Shown here: positions 40,371 through 48,883 of the stretch, piece after piece
Position numbering within the stretch: the first letter of the stretch is position 1
Layout of the letters: the number at the start of each line of letters is the position of its first letter
From: Nostoc sp. GT001
Lineage (GTDB): Bacteria; Cyanobacteriota; Cyanobacteriia; Cyanobacteriales; Nostocaceae
Length of the DNA: 59,466 bases
Direction of reading: 5' to 3'
Assembly: GCF_030382115.1 (NCBI RefSeq)
Contig: NZ_JAUDRJ010000003.1
Span: forward strand, 7,180,999 to 7,240,464
The notes under the pieces: generated by a model
Seen by the model: only the letters and a program-made list of their open reading frames with translations
What the model was told of the DNA's origin: nothing
Database searches by the model: none
Translations under genes and position numbers: made by a program

Positions 40371-41570
40371 TTATTTCTTGCCTACTGATTGAATTTGGGT
40401 ATGGCTATATTGGACTTTGAGCCATTCCTCTAAACTTGTGTTTATGGCATCTACTACGTCGGATTTTGGGGAAATATGCAAGGTATTTTGACTCCATTGC
40501 GTGAGAGTCAGGAGCAATGACTTTTTAATGCTGCTCAGGCGACGAGAAACAGTATATTGCTTAATTTCTAACTGTGCAGCAATTTCTTGTTGAGTCAGTT
40601 GTTGAACATAGTAAGCTTCTAGTACTTTTTGAGACTCAGCATCGAGTGCAGCGATCGCTTGGTGCAAAACTTGGTTTAACTGAGCTTGCTGCGATCGCAT
40701 ATTCACAGCTTCTTCCTGTTCAATAATTTCCGTTAGTAAAGATGTTTGCAAATCTACAGGCAATATATCTAATAAATTACCCTCATCTTCTTTGAGGGGA
40801 GCGTCTGCGGAAACAATCTGAGGATAAAGGAAATTACGGGCAGCTTTAGCAGCAGATAATACCAAGGTTTCTATGGTTTGCTGATTGATTGCGGCAGTGG
40901 GTGAACTCAATCGGCTAAAACGTTCTGCATTATAAAGATTACTAATAGCCTCCCAAGTTCGAGCATCTGGTTTGGGAAGCTGACGAATTTTTGTATTGTC
41001 ACCCGTGTAGAGTTCCTTAAAGCATTCCCAAGCTAAAACATAACTCTCGATGCTTTCTTTGTTGAATCCGGCATTTTGTAATGACTGCACTAGTCGTTTG
41101 CGGCTGAGTTTATGCAATAATGCCCAGTCTGAGCAAATGTCTGCTTCTCGGTGTAAACGCAGTGCATCTTTGATAATCGATTCAAAAGTTAATTCTGCAT
41201 AGGCTTTTAAATGCGAACTGTATTGAGGGTTGAAATTTTTGAGTATTTTGTTAATATGAGCGATCGCCATCTGAAAACAGTCGGCTACAGACGACTGCGT
41301 GGGAAAGTTGAGGGCAAATTTTCTGGCAGTCCAATAGCACACCTCTTGTAAGTAAGCAGAAATATGTGCAAGTGCCACAGCACTAGATTCAGTCTGCCAA
41401 ACTTTATACCAGTAAAGTGCCCAAAAGGTATCTGATTTCTCAGTTGACGACTCCAGGCAAACTTTCATACTGCGTCGCAGTTTGGCATCTGTTGCCCAAC
41501 CACTAAATTGATCTACATCAAATTGCACAAAGGTAGAAAAGATTTCAACAATGCCCTGTCGGGGTTGCAT
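40371..41570 (-). CDS. Sigma-70 family-like transcription factor (locus B)
   Basis: 399 aa. Region-2-like part ADCFQMAIAHINKILKNFNP with LKAYAELTFESIIKDALR, and a C-terminal helix-turn-helix LTQQEIAAQLEIKQYTVSRR. The start MQPRQGIVEIFSTFVQFD matches the locus A copy (MRPRQKTIEMFSTFVELE). First gene of the - strand cassette, divergent from the cargo genes (321 nt to 41891), so it could control both directions. That role is inferred. Confidence 0.82.
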   Translation of the reverse strand: MQPRQGIVEIFSTFVQFDVDQFSGWATDAKLRRSMKVCLESSTEKSDTFWALYWYKVWQTESSAVALAHISAYLQEVCYWTARKFALNFPTQSSVADCFQMAIAHINKILKNFNPQYSSHLKAYAELTFESIIKDALRLHREADICSDWALLHKLSRKRLVQSLQNAGFNKESIESYVLAWECFKELYTGDNTKIRQLPKPDARTWEAISNLYNAERFSRLSSPTAAINQQTIETLVLSAAKAARNFLYPQIVSADAPLKEDEGNLLDILPVDLQTSLLTEIIEQEEAVNMRSQQAQLNQVLHQAIAALDAESQKVLEAYYVQQLTQQEIAAQLEIKQYTVSRRLSSIKKSLLLTLTQWSQNTLHISPKSDVVDAINTSLEEWLKVQYSHTQIQSVGKK

Positions 41571-41659
41571 GGAATACTTGCCGCTGTTTGAAACATAGCT
41601 GATTACAATTATACAGCCAGAGGGACAAAAGCTAATTCCTTGCTGCGTAAGGATTTTAC

Positions 41660-41890
41660 AGATTTTTCAAAAAAATTGTGATCTCAGTGCATAAAGACTA
41701 AAAGTCATCGTAGAGAGTGATATGCAGGGAAGTTCATTTAAAAAGATGCTTTTTTTGGGGAATAGCGGAATCATTGAATAAGTTCGTCAAATACAGAACA
41801 AAATTTCGATGGTTACAGCCACAAATATGCAACTTCTTAAAAGTTACCTAATTATCTCTGCATGACCTAATTAGCAAAGAGAGAAAAACC
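41660..41890 (+). promoter_or_regulatory. Conserved ~230-nt upstream leader, copy 1
   Basis: Shares long blocks with copies at 42546-42797 and 43608-43861: GTGCATAAAGACTAAAAGTC, GTGATATGCA, a GATGCTTTTTTTGGGGA block, TCGTCAAATACAGAACAAA, and CTCTGCATGACCTAATT just before the ribosome-binding site. The conservation exceeds that of the coding parts that follow, so it may be a long 5'UTR, a promoter with several sites, or recently homogenised sequence. Confidence 0.6.
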
Positions 41891-42232
41891 ATGTTGACTA
41901 ATCAAAACTGCCTAGAATCTTTTGGTTTAATTGAAGAACTTGACGAACAAGCTGCTGAAACAATTAGTGGCGGTTATGAAGTTTTTACCATTAAAAACAC
42001 AGTGGGATTTGACGTTAACTTTTCTTTAGATGATACGCCATTTACATTACCTGCAAACGAAACATGGGTATATACTGCTTACAGCGGAGGAATCATTAAC
42101 TTTGACAGTGATGACCGAGCTGGCTACGAACAATACAAAGAATACAATTTAGCTGATGGAAGAGTCTATGAGTTCCAATATGACTCAAGTGCTGGCAATC
42201 CATATGATTTCAATATCTATGGCGTAGGCTAA
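41891..42232 (+). CDS. Double-glycine-leader secreted protein B1
   Basis: 113 aa. The leader ends GLIEELDEQAAETISGG (Gly27-Gly28), a strong C39 peptidase signal. The mature ~85 residues (YEVFTIKNTVGFDVNFSLDD, then LPANETWVYTAYSGG, then YEQYKEYNLADGRVYEFQYD) look all-beta. I do not recognise a family, and it lacks the crystallin calcium motifs of locus A. The paralog is at 42798. Likely cargo of the PCAT at 44613-46832. Confidence 0.8.
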   Translation: MLTNQNCLESFGLIEELDEQAAETISGGYEVFTIKNTVGFDVNFSLDDTPFTLPANETWVYTAYSGGIINFDSDDRAGYEQYKEYNLADGRVYEFQYDSSAGNPYDFNIYGVG

Positions 42233-42352
42233 TCTGCAATTCTCAAGTCGATTTACTAATTTGAATTTCCGAGGTTAGATTGTCCTGTCTTGGTTCAGAT
42301 TAAAGATGTAACCACTCAAAAATCTGGGACAAAAAGCTGAATACAATATAAG

Positions 42353-42378
42353 ATCGGGGCAAGTGCCCCGATTTTTTT
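42353..42378 (+). terminator. Rho-independent terminator after cargo B1
   Basis: Stem ATCGGGGC / GCCCCGAT with a 4-nt loop and a run of seven T, about 120 nt after the B1 stop. It suggests that cargo B1 has its own transcript. Confidence 0.9.
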
Positions 42379-42392
42379 ATGCATAAGGATTT

Positions 42393-42539
42393 ATATCATG
42401 TCCGCTAGATTACTTATTAAACCTGAAGAACCCCACCCCGCCAAAGCTATGCTTTGTCTCCCCTCCCCGCAGGCGGGGAGGGGCTGGGGGTGGGGTGCAA
42501 TGACTGTGGAAATCATAACTAATTATACGGACATGATAT
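42393..42539 (+). mobile_element. MITE A copy
   Basis: 147 bp, ends ATATCATGTCCGCTAGATTA and TAATTATACGGACATGATAT, core CCTCCCCGCAGGCGGGGAGG. Non-coding. It lies just after the B1 terminator. Confidence 0.85.
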
Positions 42540-42545
42540 TACCAG

Positions 42546-42797
42546 GTTTTTCAGAATAATTCTGATCCAAGTACATAAAAACTCAAAGTCGTCGTAAAGA
42601 TTGATATGCAAAGAGGTTAACGAGTAAATACCACAAAAAAGATACTTTTTTGGTTGCTTGCTAAATCATTGGATAATTTCGTCAAATACAGAACAAATTT
42701 TTGATAGTTACATCTGCAAGTTAATCACCAAAATATTAAATATCTTAAAAGCTCCCTAATTCTCTCTGCATGACTTAATTAAAAAAGGAGAAAGCCC
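42546..42797 (+). promoter_or_regulatory. Conserved upstream leader, copy 2
   Basis: Shares with copy 1 GTACATAAAAACTCAAAGTC, TTGATATGCA, TTTCGTCAAATACAGAACAAA-type text and CTCTGCATGACTTAATT directly before AAGGAG and the B2 start. It is separated from B1 by a terminator and a MITE, so it most likely carries the B2 promoter. Confidence 0.6.
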
Positions 42798-43154
42798 ATG
42801 TTAAACAATAAAACATACCTAGAATATTTTGGTTTAATTGAAGAACTTGACGAACAAGTTACTGAAACAATTAGTGGTGGCTACGAGGTTTTTGAAATTA
42901 GAAACAAAACGGGATACGATATCCCTTACGATTACGGTATAGATGGTACAGTAAGAGGCGATCTTCTAACACCTGGAGGCGGTTATATATGGACTATGTA
43001 CAGTGGAGGTGAATTAACCATTGAATTTGATGCTGACGTTAGAATTGACTACAAAAAATTAAAAAAATACACTTTAACTGATGGGTTATATGAGTTTCAA
43101 AACGACCCAAGTCCTGACAATCCATATGATATCGATCTTTATTCCGTAGGCTAA
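42798..43154 (+). CDS. Double-glycine-leader secreted protein B2
   Basis: 118 aa, paralog of B1: leader GLIEELDEQVTETISGG (Gly27-Gly28), mature part YEVFEIRNKTGYDIPYDYGI, then LTPGGGYIWTMYSGGELTIE and LKKYTLTDGLYEFQND. Leader and C-terminal strands are better conserved than the middle. Good ribosome-binding site (AAGGAGAAAG). Unknown mature function. Confidence 0.8.
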   Translation: MLNNKTYLEYFGLIEELDEQVTETISGGYEVFEIRNKTGYDIPYDYGIDGTVRGDLLTPGGGYIWTMYSGGELTIEFDADVRIDYKKLKKYTLTDGLYEFQNDPSPDNPYDIDLYSVG

Positions 43155-43198
43155 TGTGCAATTTTCAAGTTGATTGACTGATTTGAATTTCCGAAGTT

Positions 43199-43521
43199 AT
43201 ATCGTGTCCGCTTGATTACTTATTAAACCCGAAGAACCCCACCCCGACAAAGCTACGCTTCGTCTCCCCTCCCCGCAAGCTTACGGTGTACACACAAGTC
43301 TTTAAGAGTTGCCCCATAAGCTTTTGATCCCCCCAACCCCCCTTTTTAAGGGGGGCAAAAACCTCTCAAAGTCCTCCTTTTTAAGGAGGATTTAGGAGGA
43401 TCTACAACATTATGGTTTTGTAGAGAGATGTGTGTACACCGTAGCCCCGCAAGCGGGGAGGGGAATAGGGGGTAGGGTGCAATGACTGTGGTAATCATAA
43501 CTAATTATTCGGACATGATAT
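43199..43521 (+). mobile_element. MITE A copy interrupted by MITE B
   Basis: Ends ATATCGTGTCCGCTTGATTA and TAATTATTCGGACATGATAT. The 164-bp MITE B (43281-43444) splits the CCCCGCAAGC core, and that 10-mer now stands on both sides (43271-43280 and 43445-43454) as a target duplication. Confidence 0.88.
43281..43444 (+). mobile_element. MITE B copy nested in MITE A
   Basis: Inverted ends TTACGGTGTACACAC and GTGTGTACACCGTAG. The internal AAGTCCTCCTTTTTAAGGAG stretch matches the copy at 38700-38903. Non-coding. Confidence 0.88.
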
Positions 43522-43607
43522 TAGTTATTTATCAAGGAACACAAATTTATGACCTCAACTACAACTTATACTGACAATGCCAATTTTGCTGTATATGGAT
43601 TTCACCG

Positions 43608-43861
43608 ATTTTTCAAAATTTTTCCGATCTGAGTGCATAAAGACTAAAAGTCATCGTAGAGAGTGATATGCAGAGAGATTCATTTAGTAACTATCAAGAA
43701 AAAGATGCTTTCTTTGGGGACTAGTTGAATCATTGGATAATTTCAGCAAATGCAGAACAAAATTTCGATGGTTACAGCCGCAAATTCATCCTGCAAATAT
43801 GCCACGCCTTAAAACTTACCTCATTTTCTCTGCATGACCTAATTCAACAAGGAGAAAAACC
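43608..43861 (+). promoter_or_regulatory. Conserved upstream leader, copy 3
   Basis: GTGCATAAAGACTAAAAGTC, GTGATATGCAGAGA, GATGCTTTCTTTGGGGA, ATGCAGAACAAAATTTCGAT and CTCTGCATGACCTAATT are shared with copies 1 and 2, nearly identical to copy 1. It precedes the third cargo gene, whose coding part is quite different from B1. Confidence 0.6.
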
Positions 43862-44297
43862 ATGTTAAATATCGACAGCATCACTTCTAGTTCTAACTCT
43901 TCTGTTGTTAGTCAAGAACAACTGTTCACCGAATTAACTCCCGAACAAGGAGCAATGCTTGAGGGAGGAAAGTATATAGTTTTAATTAGAGATGCTCGGT
44001 CCAGCTAGGGCCAGCGTGCCTATCCAAGCAGGCCTAGCAAGTTTTCAGACTATTGCAGCCAACCCGACGGTTCTTCAAATAACAAATAGCACTAAGTACA
44101 ATTTGTTCTATGACTTAGCCTATGATGATCCTAGCGCTGGTAGTAATCTTTCCATTGCCCCAGGGCAAGTTTCAGATTTTCTAGGTCTAGATCCAATAGC
44201 TATAGCAAGTTGGGATCTTAGTTTACTGCTACCAGGGGTACAAAATCAGACTCAGGAGCTAGCACCAGGAAGAAGATATGAATTTTACGAAGCCTAA
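43862..44297 (+). pseudogene. Double-glycine-leader cargo B3, frameshifted
   Basis: The first frame (43862-44008, 48 aa) gives a complete leader ending LFTELTPEQGAMLEGG (Gly35-Gly36) plus 12 residues, then stops. A second frame (from 43992) carries ASVPIQAGLASFQTIAANPT, then LQITNSTKYNLFYDLAYDDP, and ends ELAPGRRYEFYEA, which resembles the ITN...YD...YEF pattern of B1 and B2. A single indel near 43985-44008 would join them. Either the gene is broken, or a 12-residue peptide after GG is the true product. I favour breakage. Confidence 0.65.
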
Positions 44298-44347
44298 CTG
44301 AACTGGTTGTCTGACATTCTAAAGAGTCCCTACTCAGTCAGACCTAA

Positions 44348-44418
44348 TAGACATCTCCGAAAAATAATCTGAAACCGTTGTCTTGTCTGGGTGAAAACCT
44401 AATTTACGGAGATGTCTA
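44348..44418. repeat. Perfect inverted repeat downstream of cargo B3
   Basis: TAGACATCTCCG and CGGAGATGTCTA, 12-nt perfect arms separated by 47 nt. No T-run follows, so it is not a standard terminator. Could be a tiny MITE or an RNA structure. Confidence 0.6.
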
Positions 44419-44532
44419 ATAGTAAAGAGTGGGGTGAACATCTTTGAGCGATCGCGATCAATGCGTCTTGAGGGACTGCCAAGCGATCGCTCTTACCAAC
44501 TACTTTTGACAATACCCCAAGCAGTCAAAGGT

Positions 44533-44563
44533 TTGAATGGAAAAAATAAACATTTAATATAAT
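44533..44563 (+). promoter_or_regulatory. Possible sigma-70 promoter of the PCAT-HlyD operon B
   Basis: TTGAAT (44533-44538) and TATAAT (44558-44563), with a 19-nt spacer, 50 nt before the PCAT start. The -10 is perfect; the spacer is slightly long. Confidence 0.4.
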
Positions 44564-44612
44564 CGGGTCACAAGACTCGATTGTATTTTCTTGCCAATCA
44601 TCATACCAGAAA

Positions 44613-46832
44613 ATGAAATACCAAATAGTCCTTCAACACAGCGAAGAAGACTGCGGGGCTGCGAGTCTTGCAACCATCGCCAAACACCACGGACGCATAT
44701 TTACCCTCAACCGCGTCCGAGAAGCCGTAGGTACTGGTTCCAGAGGAACATCCTTGCTGGGATTGAAGCGGGGTGCAGAAGTACTAGGATTCAACGCCCG
44801 CCAAGTTAAAGCCAGTCCCCAATTAATCGACCAATTAGATCAAGCTCCCCTACCAGCAATTATCCACTGGAAAGGCTACCACTGGGTCGTATTATACGGA
44901 CAAAAAGGCAAAAAATACGTCATTGCTGACCCTGGTGTTGGTATTCGTTATCTTACTCGTCAAGAGTTAATGGCGGGTTGGGGTAATGGCGTCATGTTAC
45001 TACTGACTCCAGACGACAGTCGTTTTTATCAACAAGAATCGGATAAAATTGGCGGACTGGGAAGATATCTGCAACGGGTTTGGCCTTATCGTTCTATTCT
45101 CGCCCAAGCGATCGCCATTAACATCGCCATTGGACTACTTTCTTTGGCATCTCCCTTCATGATGCAACTCCTCACCGATGATGTCTTAGTCCGAGGTGAT
45201 ACCCAACTACTAACTACTGTGGCAATTGGCGTTATCGCCATGAACTTAATTAGAAGCGCCATTAGCTTAGTTCAATCTCACCTCATTGGTCACTTCGGTC
45301 AAAGATTGCAATTAGGACTAATTCTAGAATACGGACGCAAACTCTTACATTTACCCCTATCCTACTTTGAAGGACGACGCAGTGGCGAAGTTGTCAGCCG
45401 CATTGCCGATGTCAAAGCCATCAATAACTTAGTTTCCCAAATTGTCCTCGGATTACCCAGTCAATTCTTTATTGCTGTAATTTCCTTGGCTTTTATGCTC
45501 TTTTACAGTTGGGAACTAACTCTCGCTTCCATAGTTGCATTTATAGTTGTCACGGGTGTTAACCTGCTTTTCTTACCCGCGATGCGCCAGAAAACCCGGA
45601 ATCTGATTATTTCTGGTACAGAAAACCAAGGCTTTTTGGTAGAAACATTTCGTGGCATCCAAGTATTAAAAACTACCCAAGCCACTCCCCAAGCTTGGTC
45701 AGAATACCAAGGGAATTATGGTCGCCTCGCCAACTTAGGCTGGAGTATGATGAAACTGGGACTGTATAGCAGTACGGTTACTGGCATTCTTTCCACCTTC
45801 ATTAGTATTGGCATCCTTTGGATGGGTAGCTATTTAGTCATTAATCGCACCTTAACAATCGGTCAATTAATGGCATATAACGGCATGAGTGGCAACTTTC
45901 TCGGCTTCTTAGGTGCTGCCATCGGCTTAGTAGATGAGTTTATCACTGCCCAGATAGTCCTGCAACGGATGACAGAAGTTATTGACGCTACCCCAGAATC
46001 AGAAAATGACTTTAAAAAGCCTTGGGCACAAATTCCTGGAAATGCAGATATAACTTGCACTGAACTTAACTTTCATCACGCAGGTAGAGTTGACCTCCTA
46101 CAAGATTTTTCCTTAACTATTCCTGGCGGTAAAGTTATTGCTTTAATTGGCAAATCTGGCTGTGGTAAAAGTACTCTGGCAAAATTACTGACTGGTTTAT
46201 ATAAAGTCGAGTCTGGCAATATTCGTTATGGTTTATATAATCAGCAAGACCTATCTTTAGAATGTCTACGTCAACAGGTGGTATTAGTTCCCCAAGAACC
46301 CCACTTCTGGAGTCGTTCAATTATTGATAACTTCAACTTTAGCTATCCCCATATTAGCTTTGAAGAAATTGTTAAAGCTTGTCAAATTGCAGGTGCAGAT
46401 GAATTTATTAGCAAATTACCTGATAAATATCAAACTGTTTTAGGAGAATTTGGAGCAAATCTTTCTGGTGGACAACGCCAAAGATTAGCCATAGCCAGAG
46501 CCATAGTTACTCAGCCAGCAGTCTTAATTTTAGATGAATCCACGGGCGCACTCGACCCAGTAAGCGAAAGACAAGTATTAGATAGACTTTTATCCCATCG
46601 TCACAATCAAACGACTATTTTAATTAGTCACCGTCCCAAGGTGATACAGCGAGCAGATTTAATTGTATTTTTAGAACAAGGACGCTTAAAAATTCAAGGT
46701 ACACCAGAAGAATTGCGCTCTTTGCCTGGCGAACATTTAGATTTCTTAGATGATACTTTCCCGTCTCATAATGAGTTGGCGCTAATATCTTCCCCGGCTC
46801 ATCATAACGGTAAGACTGCGACCATTAATTAA
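44613..46832 (+). CDS. Peptidase C39-containing ABC exporter, PCAT (locus B)
   Basis: 739 aa. C39 peptidase with Cys14 (EEDCGAAS), His90 (KGYHWVV) and Asp106 (IADPG); ABC membrane domain; nucleotide-binding domain with GKSGCGKST, LSGGQRQRLAIARA and VLILDES. Very close to the locus A PCAT over its whole length, with differences mainly in the C-terminal tail. Expected to process and export the B1-B3 leaders just upstream. HlyD follows 55 nt downstream, the arrangement lost in locus A. Confidence 0.95.
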   Translation: MKYQIVLQHSEEDCGAASLATIAKHHGRIFTLNRVREAVGTGSRGTSLLGLKRGAEVLGFNARQVKASPQLIDQLDQAPLPAIIHWKGYHWVVLYGQKGKKYVIADPGVGIRYLTRQELMAGWGNGVMLLLTPDDSRFYQQESDKIGGLGRYLQRVWPYRSILAQAIAINIAIGLLSLASPFMMQLLTDDVLVRGDTQLLTTVAIGVIAMNLIRSAISLVQSHLIGHFGQRLQLGLILEYGRKLLHLPLSYFEGRRSGEVVSRIADVKAINNLVSQIVLGLPSQFFIAVISLAFMLFYSWELTLASIVAFIVVTGVNLLFLPAMRQKTRNLIISGTENQGFLVETFRGIQVLKTTQATPQAWSEYQGNYGRLANLGWSMMKLGLYSSTVTGILSTFISIGILWMGSYLVINRTLTIGQLMAYNGMSGNFLGFLGAAIGLVDEFITAQIVLQRMTEVIDATPESENDFKKPWAQIPGNADITCTELNFHHAGRVDLLQDFSLTIPGGKVIALIGKSGCGKSTLAKLLTGLYKVESGNIRYGLYNQQDLSLECLRQQVVLVPQEPHFWSRSIIDNFNFSYPHISFEEIVKACQIAGADEFISKLPDKYQTVLGEFGANLSGGQRQRLAIARAIVTQPAVLILDESTGALDPVSERQVLDRLLSHRHNQTTILISHRPKVIQRADLIVFLEQGRLKIQGTPEELRSLPGEHLDFLDDTFPSHNELALISSPAHHNGKTATIN

Positions 46833-46887
46833 GATAATTCGTACCTCGGCTCCGCTCGGCAACCTAATTTGTAATTTGTAAGAGATC

Positions 46888-48390
46888 ATGGTTAGCAACA
46901 CAAATTTTCTCCCCCCAATTCAAACAAACGAATTCCTCCCACCAATTACTCGTTGGACAACATGGGGCGGAATGTTTATTCTCTGCGTTCTCGGATTAGC
47001 TGGGCCACTTGCTGCAATTTGTAAGTATAAGGTTACAGTCCAAGCACAGGCGGTTGTGCGTCCGGCGGGTGAATTGCGAATTGTGCAAGCGGCGACTGAA
47101 GGCCAGGTTATGCACATTTATGTCAAAGAAAATCAGCTTATCAAAAAAGGAGATGCGATCGCAACTATCGATGACTCCCGTCTGCAAACGAAAAAGAGCC
47201 AATTGCAAACTAGTATTCAACAATCTCAGTTACAACTAGTGCAAATTAATGCCCAGATTAGTTCCCTGAATAGCCAGATTCAAGCCGAAACCGACCGCAT
47301 CAACCGGATTATTACTGGTGCCCAAGCGGAATTGAGCGGCCGCCGTCGGGAATATCAAGATAAAAATCTGACCACTGTTTCCGAACTCCAAGAAGCTGAT
47401 GCCAACGTCAAAATTGCTGAGAAAGAATTGCTGGCTGGGGAAGCACAGTTAAAAACTACACAAGCAAATCTCCATGCTGCTGAAGCTGCTTTGGGTGTAG
47501 CCCAGTCAAAACAGAAGCGATATGAGAGTGTAGCCAACCAAGGGGCGCTATCTCAGGATCAATTGGAAGAAGCACAATTATCTGCAAGACAGCAAGAGCA
47601 AGCGGTAAAGGCGCAAGCAGCAGCAGTGGAGGCACAAAAACAGACAATTGAACGGTTACAACAAGCGGTATCTGCTGTGATTGCCAGAAGACAACGCGCC
47701 CAAGTTGCCGTAAATCCAAGTAATGCAGCAGTAACTGTTGCTACTGAGCGAATTGCTCAAGAAAAAGCCGGAGGGGAAAGCAACAAAGCAACATTAGAGA
47801 AGGAACGCCAAGCTTTAGTTAAGCAACGGATTGAAGTTGAAAAGCAGTTAGAGCGTGATACTAGCGAACTCAAACAAGCCAAAATAAATTTAGCTCAAAC
47901 TGCGATCGCAGCTACCGCTGATGGTATCATTTCCCAACTCAATCTGCGAAACCCAGGTCAAAGTGTGCGGGCTGGCGAGGAAGTATTGCAAATTGTCCCC
48001 TCTGATGCACCTCAAGTTTTGAAAGCTGCCGTGGCATCTGAAGATCAAAGTAAGTTAAAAATTGGTCAAAAAGTCCAAATGCGAGTCAGCGCTTGTCCTT
48101 ACCCAGATTATGGTACTCTGAATGGGACTGTACAGACAATTTCTCCAGATGCGATCGCTCCTCAAAAGAATGGCACAAATACATCGATGAATGGGACTAC
48201 TAGCCCAAAAGCTACTGCGCCCGGTGCTTTTTATGAAGTCACAATTGAACCAGAAACTTTGGTTTTAGGTAAAGGGAAAAACCAGTGTCACATTCAATTG
48301 GGCATGGAGGGTAGGGTTGATATTATTTCCCGTGAAGAAACTGTGCTGCAATTCTTTCTCCGTAAGGCGAGGTTGATTAGTGATTTGTAA
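46888..48390 (+). CDS. HlyD family adaptor of a peptidase-containing exporter (locus B)
   Basis: 500 aa. N-terminal helix (GGMFILCVLGLAGPLAAICK), lipoyl halves (VRPAGELRIVQAATEGQVMH and ATADGIISQLNLRNPGQSVR), long coiled-coil hairpin between them, and a C-terminal barrel ending REETVLQFFLRKARLISDL. Close paralog of 7347-8849, equal length. Periplasm-spanning adaptor for the PCAT directly upstream. Confidence 0.94.
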   Translation: MVSNTNFLPPIQTNEFLPPITRWTTWGGMFILCVLGLAGPLAAICKYKVTVQAQAVVRPAGELRIVQAATEGQVMHIYVKENQLIKKGDAIATIDDSRLQTKKSQLQTSIQQSQLQLVQINAQISSLNSQIQAETDRINRIITGAQAELSGRRREYQDKNLTTVSELQEADANVKIAEKELLAGEAQLKTTQANLHAAEAALGVAQSKQKRYESVANQGALSQDQLEEAQLSARQQEQAVKAQAAAVEAQKQTIERLQQAVSAVIARRQRAQVAVNPSNAAVTVATERIAQEKAGGESNKATLEKERQALVKQRIEVEKQLERDTSELKQAKINLAQTAIAATADGIISQLNLRNPGQSVRAGEEVLQIVPSDAPQVLKAAVASEDQSKLKIGQKVQMRVSACPYPDYGTLNGTVQTISPDAIAPQKNGTNTSMNGTTSPKATAPGAFYEVTIEPETLVLGKGKNQCHIQLGMEGRVDIISREETVLQFFLRKARLISDL

Positions 48391-48520
48391 CTTTTTCTTT
48401 TGGTAAGCATTATCTAATCTTAATGTCATTAGTCATTAGTCATTTGTAATCACAACTGACCAAGGATGACCATAGCAACAATTTTTACAACTCAAATAAG
48501 ATTGCTATAAGTTTCTATAT

Positions 48521-48639
48521 TAAGGGACTTCCAGAAAATAAATTATCCAATTTACTCAGATAATATTTTTCTTTCTCCCCCTGCCCCCTGCTCCCCTGCC
48601 TAGACAGCGATGGGATATTTTTTTAGTTGGAAGTCCCTA
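48521..48639. mobile_element. MITE C copy
   Basis: Ends TAAGGGACTTCC and (complement) GGAAGTCCCTA, AT-rich arms AATAAATTATCCAATTT and TGGGATATTTTTTTAG. The middle is a pyrimidine-rich CCCCCTG-type stretch. Lies between HlyD and the hemagglutinin gene. The rest of 48391-48883 shows no gene. Confidence 0.7.
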
Positions 48640-48883
48640 AATTCGGGCAGTCTTTGATTGAATTCGGGCAACCACCAAGAATTTACATAAAGCCATTGTT
48701 TATTACCTAATTTTAAGTTTTAAAAACTTTACTTTCATCTAGTTCAAATATCTGCTGAAATTAATTGTAGAAAAATTGATCGGGACGGCTAGCTGAAAAC
48801 CCTTGAAGATGTGGCTCAAAGCTGTGGCGTAAGAAAATTGCATATTCACAGGTAGGAAATGAGCAAGCGAGGCTAGTTCTGAT

